The translations under genes were made by a program, and so were the position numbers. A stretch of DNA of 18,058 nucleotides from Deltaproteobacteria bacterium. Its GTDB lineage: Bacteria; Desulfobacterota; SM23-61. Positions within the stretch are counted from its first letter, which is position 1. Every line of letters starts with the position of its first letter. This document shows, one piece after another, positions 13,500 through 18,058 of the stretch. Where the stretch lies: positions 1 to 18,058 of the forward strand of contig JAPLIW010000725.1 in NCBI GenBank assembly GCA_026388915.1, in the 5' to 3' direction. The notes under the pieces are model-generated. The model had not been told where the DNA came from. It did not search any database and saw only the letters and a list, made by a program, of their open reading frames with translations.

Positions 13500-14009
13500 A
13501 TGGCGGGAAAAACCAAGAGGGAAGCGCGAGGGTTGACCGGGCTGGAGGTGCTGGGAGTTGCCATCCGGGCCGAGGTGGAAGCCCATCGGTATTACACCCA
13601 GGCCATGAAGGAGGTGCGGAATCCGCTGCTGCGGGAGAAACTTTCCCGCCTAGCCGCGGAGGAGAAAAGGCACCGGCAGATTCTGGAAGAGAGATACAGG
13701 AGAAGCTCGGGCGAGGAGTTCCCCGCGATCCCCCGAAAGGGGGCAGTGGAGGGGAAAGGGAAGATGCCCAAGGACCTGAGCCCGGAAGAGATGTTGCAGG
13801 TGGCCATCAAGAAGGAACGGGAAGCGGCTCAGTTCTACCAGCAGCAGGCGCTCAGGTCCGCGGATATGAGCGGACGCTTCATGCTGGAGTACCTCGCCGA
13901 TTTTGAGCGAAGCCATGAGCGAAGCCTGCAGGCCGAGCTGAAGGCCCTGAATCGTTTCCCCGATTGGTTTTCCCTGAAGGACCCCATGGTCATGCTGGTG
14001 GGGCCCTGA
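13500..14009 (+). CDS. Rubrerythrin-like ferritin-superfamily diiron protein
   Basis: A 169-residue four-helix-bundle protein with two matching halves. Half one has AIRAEVEAHRYYTQA (residues 21-35) and EEKRH (E55, H58); half two has AIKKEREAAQFYQQQA (102-117) and FERSH (E136, H139). This is the Glu plus ExxH ligand pattern of rubrerythrin and related diiron proteins that reduce peroxide or handle iron. No C-terminal rubredoxin domain is present, so electrons must come from another protein. The ATG at 13500 is preferred, with GGGGAGG about 11 bases upstream; a GTG at 13491 that overlaps the eno stop is the alternative. The tight spacing to eno suggests coupled expression. Confidence 0.85.
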   Translation: MAGKTKREARGLTGLEVLGVAIRAEVEAHRYYTQAMKEVRNPLLREKLSRLAAEEKRHRQILEERYRRSSGEEFPAIPRKGAVEGKGKMPKDLSPEEMLQVAIKKEREAAQFYQQQALRSADMSGRFMLEYLADFERSHERSLQAELKALNRFPDWFSLKDPMVMLVGP

Positions 14010-14038
14010 AAAGAAACGAATCCGTTTACGAAAGCCCC

Positions 14039-14701
14039 TTGAAAAAATCCTACATCGTCATCCTCATCCTTGGCCTTTTAGCGGCGGTCGTGGCGGGGCT
14101 GGTCTATCTCCTGGGCCAGCGGCCCGGCGGCGGGGTGGAGTTCCTGAATGGGATCGAGATCCACGGGAATATCCAGCGCCTGAAAACCCTGGTCCTCTCC
14201 TTCGGCCTCTGGGCTCCCCTCATCTCCGCTTTCCTGATGGTGGCCCAATCGGTGGTCCTCTTTCTCCCCGCTTTTCCCATCTTCGTGGTCAATGCGCTGG
14301 CCTTCGGGCCCTTCTACGGGCTCCTCCTTTCCTGGAGCAGCGCGGTTGCGGGTTCCATGGTCTGTTTTTCCATCGCCAAGACTTTGGGGCGGCCGATGGT
14401 CGAACGGTTGGTGAACAAGGAGCATCTGGAGACGGCGGACCGGGCCCTGAAGAAGTACGAGAAGTACGTCATTCTTCTTTTCGGCTTCGTCCCGGTGGTC
14501 TCCTTTGACGTGATCAGCTATGCCGCCGGCCTGACTCTCCTGGCCTACTGGGAATTCCTTCTCCTGGTCTGCGTCGCCCAAATCCCCAGCGCCCTGTTCT
14601 ACACCCTCCTGGTGCACCGCATCGACCGGGGAACCCTGGATGTCTACTGGATTGTCGCCGCGCCGCCGGGCCGTACCCTAACCCCCCCTTTTCCGAAATA
14701 G
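14039..14701 (+). CDS. TVP38/TMEM64 (DedA-like) family integral membrane protein
   Basis: A 220-residue inner-membrane protein of the VTT/TVP38 family. The first hydrophobic segment directly follows the start (SYIVILILGLLAAVVAGLVYLLG). The conserved core follows: LPAFPIFVVNALAFGPFYGLLLSWSSAVAGSMVCFSIAKTLGR, in which FGPFYG and the re-entrant loop are typical, then GFVPVVSFDVISYAAGL. Family members are thought to act in lipid or metabolite movement; the substrate here is unknown. The start is ambiguous: the frame is open back to 13964, a CTG at 14006 overlaps the preceding stop, and the TTG at 14039 puts the start immediately before the first membrane helix. The C-terminal end (APPGRTLTPPFPK) looks atypical. 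Confidence 0.82.
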   Translation: MKKSYIVILILGLLAAVVAGLVYLLGQRPGGGVEFLNGIEIHGNIQRLKTLVLSFGLWAPLISAFLMVAQSVVLFLPAFPIFVVNALAFGPFYGLLLSWSSAVAGSMVCFSIAKTLGRPMVERLVNKEHLETADRALKKYEKYVILLFGFVPVVSFDVISYAAGLTLLAYWEFLLLVCVAQIPSALFYTLLVHRIDRGTLDVYWIVAAPPGRTLTPPFPK

Positions 14702-14797
14702 TCCAGCCAACTCTCCGCCCGTAGGGGAGCGGAAGGTTTGGAGGGCAAGGAAGATCCATCCGGGGAGAAGATCGGAGGGGGGAGGAGAAGAAGATCG

Positions 14798-15634
14798 ATG
14801 CCCGAATTGCCAGAAGTGGAAACCGTCGTACGGGGCCTGCGGAAGCGGCTCTCTCGCCGGAAGTTCTCTGGAGTTGAGGTATGCCGGGAGGTATGTCTGC
14901 GGGGCTCCGGGCGGGCGCTGGCCGATTGGCTGCGAAAGAAGGAGATTCTGGCCGTCGAGCGGAGGGGAAAGAATGTCATCCTTTCCTTGAGCGGTGGGGG
15001 GGCGCTGTTCGTTCACCTGGGGATGAGCGGGAGACTGCGCCTCCTGCCCCGGAACGCCCCCAGGGAAAAGCACACCCACCTGGTCTTCTCCTTCCTGAAC
15101 CAGGGGGACCAACTCCGGTTCATCGACCCCCGGCGGTTCGGGCGGGTCTTCTGGGAGGGGGGAAAGAAAGGGAAGTGGGTTTCCCTCTCTCATCTGGGCC
15201 CCGAGCCTCTGGAAATATCCCCCCTGGAATTCGTCCGCCGGGTCCGCTCCCGGCGCCGGGAAATCAAGCCCTTTCTTCTGGACCAGCATTTTCTGGCGGG
15301 AGTGGGAAACATCTACGCCGATGAGTCTCTGCACCGGGCGGGGATCCACCCTCGGAGGAAGTCCGATTCTCTGGCCGGGAGGACTCTATCCCGGCTCCAC
15401 CGGGTCCTGCAGGAAGTATTGAGCGAGGCGATCCGGGCCGGGGGGACGTCGGTCCGCTCTTATGTGGATTCCACCGGAGCTGTGGGGGCCTTTCAGCATG
15501 GGCTTCGGGTTTACGGCCGGGAGGGAGAGCCGTGCCAAACCTGCGGCCGGGCCATCGTGCGGGAAAGGGTCGGGGGAAGGAGCAGCTTCTATTGCCCCCG
15601 GTGCCAGCGCGGCCCCTCCAAGAAACGATCGTGA
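14798..15634 (+). CDS. mutM: Formamidopyrimidine-DNA glycosylase (Fpg)
   Basis: MutM removes 8-oxoguanine and formamidopyrimidines from DNA and nicks the strand. The 278-residue protein starts MPELPEVETVVRGL; the N-terminal Pro is the catalytic nucleophile after Met removal, with the following Glu and K58 (ERRGKNVIL) also catalytic. LGMSGRLRL and FIDPRRFGR are family motifs, and the helix-two-turn-helix ends in GVGNIYADESLHRAGIHP. The C-terminal zinc finger is CQTCGR…CPRCQ. The upstream frame is open, but the ATG at 14798 is fixed by the need for an N-terminal PE. A GGAGGAG lies about 11 bases before it. It is separated by 96 bases from the membrane protein gene. Confidence 0.96.
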   Translation: MPELPEVETVVRGLRKRLSRRKFSGVEVCREVCLRGSGRALADWLRKKEILAVERRGKNVILSLSGGGALFVHLGMSGRLRLLPRNAPREKHTHLVFSFLNQGDQLRFIDPRRFGRVFWEGGKKGKWVSLSHLGPEPLEISPLEFVRRVRSRRREIKPFLLDQHFLAGVGNIYADESLHRAGIHPRRKSDSLAGRTLSRLHRVLQEVLSEAIRAGGTSVRSYVDSTGAVGAFQHGLRVYGREGEPCQTCGRAIVRERVGGRSSFYCPRCQRGPSKKRS

Positions 15635-15679
15635 CTCTCCCGAGCAATGATGCCTACCCGGGAAGGCTGGAAAATCATG

Positions 15680-15708
15680 TTGCATAATCCTAATTGCCGT
15701 CTTAAAAT
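15680..15708 (+). promoter_or_regulatory. Candidate promoter of the Crp/Fnr-type regulator gene
   Basis: TTGCAT (15680-15685), a 17-base spacer and TAAAAT (15703-15708; 5 of 6 consensus). The surrounding 15676-15730 is AT-rich relative to neighbours. No TGA-N6-TCA site was found here, so autoregulation is not indicated. Confidence 0.5.
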
Positions 15709-15749
15709 AAAACGTTATTTATTTTGCCTTCAAAACCCGGCAGGGGCGA

Positions 15750-16472
15750 ATGGACCGGCTGCAGATCCTGAAAAAATCCCTTTTCTTTTCCTCCCTTGCA
15801 GAACCCTCTTTGAAGGAAATCGGCCCTCTCTTCGCCGAAGAAAAATACCGGCGGGACGATTACATCTTCTTCGAGGGCGATAACCCCGAATGGCTTCACA
15901 TCGTCATGGAAGGGAGGGTCAAGCTCCTCAAGCACTCGGATACGGGCAAGGATATCATCCTGCAGATCTTCACCCCCGGAGACATGTTCGGGGAAGCCTC
16001 CCTCTTTGACCGCAGGCCCTATGCCTCCTCAGCTCAAGCCATGGAACCCTCCACCGTCCTGAAGCTATCCCGGAAGGACTTTTTCCTCTTCTTCGGGCGC
16101 CACCCCTTTATCGCCACGGAGATGATCACGGAACTCGGCCGACAGCTGCGGGAAGCCCACGCCACCATCAAGAGCCTGGCCGTAGACCGGGTGGAGCAGC
16201 GGATCGCTCACCTTCTCCTGAAGCTGGCCGATAAAGTGGGGATCTCCCAAAAAGGGGGGATCATGATCAATCTCCCCCTGACCCGGCAGGATCTGGCCGA
16301 TATGGCGGGGACCACGGTGGAAACGGCGATCCGGGTGATGAGCCGGTTCACCAAGTCCAAATTCATCAAGCCGGCCGACGGCAAGATCTTCCTCCTCCAT
16401 CCCCAGGCCCTGCAGCGGGTCCTGGAAGGGAAGGACGATTCCGAACCCCCCACGGCCGGGAGGAAGGGTTGA
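15750..16472 (+). CDS. Crp/Fnr-family transcriptional regulator without cysteines
   Basis: A 240-residue protein with a cyclic-nucleotide-binding-type sensor domain (about 10-125), a dimerisation helix (about 125-150) and a winged helix-turn-helix (about 165-220). The recognition helix TTVETAIRVMSRF keeps E191 and R195, the residues that in Fnr and Crp read the TGA half-site; the Fnr serine between them is replaced by isoleucine. There is no cysteine anywhere in the protein, so it cannot carry an Fnr-type [4Fe-4S] cluster, and the cAMP-contact pattern around GEASLFDRRPYASS is only partial. The ligand may be heme/NO, another small molecule, or none. The ATG at 15750 has CAGGG a few bases upstream. 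A 47-residue Cys/His protein gene follows closely. Confidence 0.92.
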   Translation: MDRLQILKKSLFFSSLAEPSLKEIGPLFAEEKYRRDDYIFFEGDNPEWLHIVMEGRVKLLKHSDTGKDIILQIFTPGDMFGEASLFDRRPYASSAQAMEPSTVLKLSRKDFFLFFGRHPFIATEMITELGRQLREAHATIKSLAVDRVEQRIAHLLLKLADKVGISQKGGIMINLPLTRQDLADMAGTTVETAIRVMSRFTKSKFIKPADGKIFLLHPQALQRVLEGKDDSEPPTAGRKG

Positions 16473-16507
16473 ATTTTCCCCTTGACCGGGGCAGGATTGG
16501 AAAAAAA

Positions 16508-16651
16508 GTGGTCAAATCGGCCACCTCGATCAAGGCCGGCGGGGTGGACAGGCAGTCCGATTCCTGCAACGTTTACCACTGCCATAAAAACGACCCGGCG
16601 GGCAAGCTCCAGTTGGTCATGGACCGGATGAAAGAGGAATACTACAGATAA
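16508..16651 (+). CDS. Small Cys/His-rich protein encoded behind the Crp/Fnr regulator
   Basis: A 47-residue protein, not recognised as a named family. Its centre has SDSCNVYHCHKNDP with C20, H24, C25 and H26, a compact cluster of potential metal ligands, followed by an amphipathic helix (GKLQLVMDRMKEEYYR). GC-rich third codon positions support translation. The GTG at 16508 is chosen because codon use before it is unlike coding DNA; the frame can extend to a TTG at 16469 that overlaps the regulator stop, giving 60 residues. A strong terminator follows, so it is the last gene of the regulator's transcript. Whether it modulates the regulator or carries metal is unknown. Confidence 0.65.
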   Translation: MVKSATSIKAGGVDRQSDSCNVYHCHKNDPAGKLQLVMDRMKEEYYR

Positions 16652-16672
16652 GCAAAGTTCGTTTTCGCAGGA

Positions 16673-16708
16673 AAGGCGGGAAAGCCCTGGAGGATTCCCG
16701 CCTTTTTT
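16673..16708 (+). terminator. Strong intrinsic terminator after the regulator transcript
   Basis: AAAGGCGGGAA pairs with TTCCCGCCTTT across a 12-base loop, with the T-run TTTTTT at 16703-16708. It closes the Crp/Fnr plus small-protein unit. Confidence 0.92.
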
Positions 16709-16801
16709 CTGTCGATGGATCGGAGGGACGGCCTGGGGGGAAGGCCTTCTCCCAAGGTACCGGAAAGAAACGACTTTCAAAGGGGGGACAGACGCGAGAA
16801 G

Positions 16802-17368
16802 GTGAAAAGCGGAATTAGTAAAGGGAAAATATTGAGACTCGTCCTGTTGTTGGCGGTGATCCTCCTATTGGGTTACAGCGTGGGAAAATTTGAACTCTCC
16901 GCGCGAAAGCCGGCGCAGGTGGAACACCTGGGAAAGGAAGAGCTTTCAGCTCCCGTCTTTTCCCTGCCGGATATGAACGGGCGGAAGGTGGACCTGGTTT
17001 CCTTCAAGGGACAGGTCGTGGTCCTTGAATTCTGGGCCACCTGGTGCGCCCCCTGCCGGGAGGAAATCCCGCTGCTGAACCAGATTTACAAGGTGTACCG
17101 AGAGAAGGGCGTGGTGGTCATCGGGATCTCTCTCGACCGCAAGCCGCCGCAGGAAGTCAAGAAATTCCTGGATCAGCTCCAGGTCGAGTATACCAATGTC
17201 ATGGGGGATGAGGAGACTTTCGAGAAGTACAGCCAGGTGGCCCATCTGGGCCCGATCCGGGGGATCCCCGCCACCTTCGTCATCGACCGCCAAGGCCAGA
17301 TCTGCCAGAGGTATATGGGGTTGACGGAGAAAAGGATTCTGGAAGAGGCCATCCAGGCGGTTCTCTAG
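16802..17368 (+). CDS. Membrane-anchored thioredoxin-like protein, TlpA/ResA type
   Basis: A thiol-disulfide oxidoreductase expected to face the periplasm, anchored by one N-terminal helix (RLVLLLAVILLLGYSVG, residues 12-28). The thioredoxin fold follows, with the active site WCAPC at 81-85 in FWATWCAPCREEIPLL and the cis-proline loop RGIPATFVIDRQG. APVFSLPDMNGRKV is the usual AhpC/TSA-like opening. Members reduce apocytochrome c heme-binding cysteines or other periplasmic thiols. The start is uncertain: an ATG at 16715 sits 7 bases after a terminator T-run with no ribosome binding site, so the GTG at 16802 or a TTG at 16832 (with AAAGGGA upstream) is preferred. It ends 7 bases before the Fnr-like palindrome. 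Confidence 0.88.
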   Translation: MKSGISKGKILRLVLLLAVILLLGYSVGKFELSARKPAQVEHLGKEELSAPVFSLPDMNGRKVDLVSFKGQVVVLEFWATWCAPCREEIPLLNQIYKVYREKGVVVIGISLDRKPPQEVKKFLDQLQVEYTNVMGDEETFEKYSQVAHLGPIRGIPATFVIDRQGQICQRYMGLTEKRILEEAIQAVL

Positions 17369-17375
17369 GCGGATT

Positions 17376-17389
17376 ATGATTTAAATCAT
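17376..17389. promoter_or_regulatory. Fnr/Crp-type operator, perfect 14-base palindrome
   Basis: ATGATTTAAATCAT is a perfect palindrome containing TGAT-N4-ATCA, the core of the Fnr box (TTGAT-N4-ATCAA), and so TGA-N6-TCA. Its centre (17382.5) is about 41 bases before a plausible transcription start. The following T-run (17389-17394) means the same bases could also form a weak terminator hairpin for the thioredoxin gene. Confidence 0.6.
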
Positions 17390-17407
17390 TTTTTCGGCCG
17401 GCCAGAA

Positions 17408-17416
17408 TGATAGGTT
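17408..17416 (+). promoter_or_regulatory. Candidate extended -10 of the DUF1858-ferredoxin operon
   Basis: TGATAGGTT matches an extended -10 (TG-N-TAnnnT). Placed 25 bases after the centre of the palindrome, it gives a start near 17424 and puts the operator at about -41, the class II Fnr/Crp position. The hexamer alone is a weak match (3 of 6), as expected for an activated promoter. Confidence 0.4.
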
Positions 17417-17464
17417 GGGAGCGGCGCGAAGCGGAGGAAAGACCGAAGGGAAGAGGAGGAATTC

Positions 17465-17677
17465 ATGCGGGAGATCAAACGAAGGATCGACAAAGAAATG
17501 AACATCGGCGAGGTCCTCGAAAAATATCCCGAAGCGCGCAGAGTATTCCAGAAGCATTTTGGGGAAGGCTGCTTCAACTGCCCCGAGTCAAGGCTGGAGA
17601 GCATCCAGTTCGGCGCCCTGATGCACAACAAGGACGTTAATGCCATTCTGGAAGACCTGAATTCCACGCTCAAATAA
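17465..17677 (+). CDS. DUF1858-domain protein with CxxC redox motif
   Basis: A 70-residue protein matching the DUF1858 pattern: INIGEVLEKYPEARRVFQKHFG-like (NIGEVLEKYPEARRVF here) followed by GCFNCP with C36 and C39, and a C-terminal helix (NKDVNAILEDLNSTLK). The domain is often found alone or fused to redox proteins in anaerobes and is proposed to undergo thiol redox change or bind metal; function is not established. The ATG has GAGGAGG 6-8 bases upstream. The ferredoxin gene begins 12 bases after its stop, so it heads a tight operon behind the Fnr-like operator. Confidence 0.88.
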   Translation: MREIKRRIDKEMNIGEVLEKYPEARRVFQKHFGEGCFNCPESRLESIQFGALMHNKDVNAILEDLNSTLK

Positions 17678-17689
17678 CGAGGAGGAGAG

Positions 17690-17860
17690 ATGAGTTACAA
17701 GATCACCGACGACTGCATCATGTGTGGGACCTGCAAGGAAGAGTGTCCGGCGGAAGCGATTAACGAAGGAGATCCCAAGTACGTGATCGATCCGGATAAG
17801 TGCACCGACTGCGGAACTTGCGCCGAAGTCTGCCCGGTCGAAGCCTGCGTCTCCGAATAA
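17690..17860 (+). CDS. 2[4Fe-4S] ferredoxin
   Basis: A 56-residue bacterial ferredoxin with two complete cluster motifs: CIMCGTCKEECP (C9, C12, C15, C19) and CTDCGTCAEVCP (C38, C41, C44, C48). It also has one further Cys (C53) in the tail EACVSE. It carries low-potential electrons in the cytoplasm. The gene is too short to stand out among long open frames, but the ATG at 17690 has GGAGGAGAG just upstream and the ORF sits exactly between the DUF1858 gene and the Nfu gene. Likely partners include the diiron protein and Fe-S enzymes such as IspG in this window, but that is inference. Confidence 0.96.
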   Translation: MSYKITDDCIMCGTCKEECPAEAINEGDPKYVIDPDKCTDCGTCAEVCPVEACVSE

Positions 17861-17896
17861 GGCCCCTTTCCATCCAAGTTTTTCAAGGAGGTTGCC

Positions 17897-18058
17897 GTGA
17901 AGGAAAAAGTTCAGAAGATCATCGACGAAATCCGTCCCGCCCTGCAGGCCGACGGCGGCAATATCGAGCTGATCGACGTGGGCGAAGACGGGGTGGTGAA
18001 GGTCAGACTGATGGGAGCCTGCGGCTCCTGCCCCATGTCCCAGCTGACGCTGAAACGG
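17897..18058 (+). CDS. NifU-like (Nfu) Fe-S scaffold protein, N-terminal part
   Basis: The first 54 codons of an Nfu-domain protein that carries and delivers Fe-S clusters. The frame opens MKEKVQKIIDEIRPALQADGGNIELI and contains the cluster-binding CxxC (C42, C45) in GACGSCPMSQLTLK. The full domain is usually about 70-90 residues, so the gene is cut by the window end rather than broken. The GTG at 17897 has AAGGAGG 5-6 bases upstream. Placement 36 bases after the ferredoxin gene fits a shared transcript and suggests the operon makes or handles Fe-S clusters. Confidence 0.93.
   Translation, partial: MKEKVQKIIDEIRPALQADGGNIELIDVGEDGVVKVRLMGACGSCPMSQLTLKR

Noticed and set aside
14702..14797. 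Hairpin between the membrane protein gene and mutM
   Set aside because: Only about four base pairs (CCGC/GCGG) with no T-run; too weak to call a terminator.
16715..16801. ATG at 16715 as the start of the thioredoxin-like protein
   Set aside because: It lies 7 bases after a terminator T-run with no Shine-Dalgarno, and the extra 29 residues are hydrophilic and would precede the membrane anchor. A start at 16802 or 16832 is more credible.

Overview
The window is high-GC bacterial chromosome (roughly 58% GC by eye) made almost entirely of ordinary housekeeping genes, with several repeat arrays and a redox-flavoured gene group at its right end. The content suggests an anaerobic or facultatively anaerobic bacterium, most likely of the former Deltaproteobacteria (Desulfobacterota): intergenic inverted arrays of GTTTCGR and TGGAATRA units, a small double-CxxC protein, orphan receiver/HD-GYP regulators, a stand-alone two-cluster ferredoxin and a DUF1858 protein. 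The phylum assignment is inference from gene content, not from a marker phylogeny.

Left part (1-2462, + strand): purM and purN form a purine-synthesis operon behind a TTGACA-type promoter. Upstream of it is a long inverted repeat cut by the window edge. A palindromic array of 8-base units follows purN, then rpmB (ribosomal protein L28) with its own promoter-like element and a strong 5' stem-loop.

Middle left (2467-7689, - strand): ispG, proS and a bifunctional Rel/SpoT gene are read in that order from a promoter near 7850. Arrays of 7-base GTTTCGR units sit on both sides of the rel gene, touching the proS stop codon and lying 6 bases from the rel start codon.

Middle (7955-11305): on the - strand are two closely related orphan response regulators, one a bare receiver and the other receiver plus HD-GYP c-di-GMP phosphodiesterase, followed by an unrecognised 239-residue CxxC protein. 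An AT-rich divergent intergenic region separates these from a small zinc-ribbon protein on the + strand. A possible short basic peptide precedes that gene.

Right part (11353-15634, + strand): a strong terminator, then trmO (tRNA modification), eno (enolase), a rubrerythrin-like diiron protein closely spaced behind eno, a TVP38/DedA-like membrane protein and mutM (formamidopyrimidine-DNA glycosylase).

Right end (15680-18058, + strand): a cysteine-free Crp/Fnr-type regulator followed by a 47-residue Cys/His protein and a terminator; a membrane-anchored TlpA/ResA-like thioredoxin; then a DUF1858 protein, a 2[4Fe-4S] ferredoxin and the start of an Nfu-type Fe-S scaffold gene. The last three form a tight operon. 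It is preceded by a perfect palindrome containing TGA-N6-TCA, spaced from an extended -10 as at class II Fnr/Crp promoters. This is the most coherent regulatory hypothesis in the window. I did not find an unmistakable new defence, mobile or biosynthetic system.
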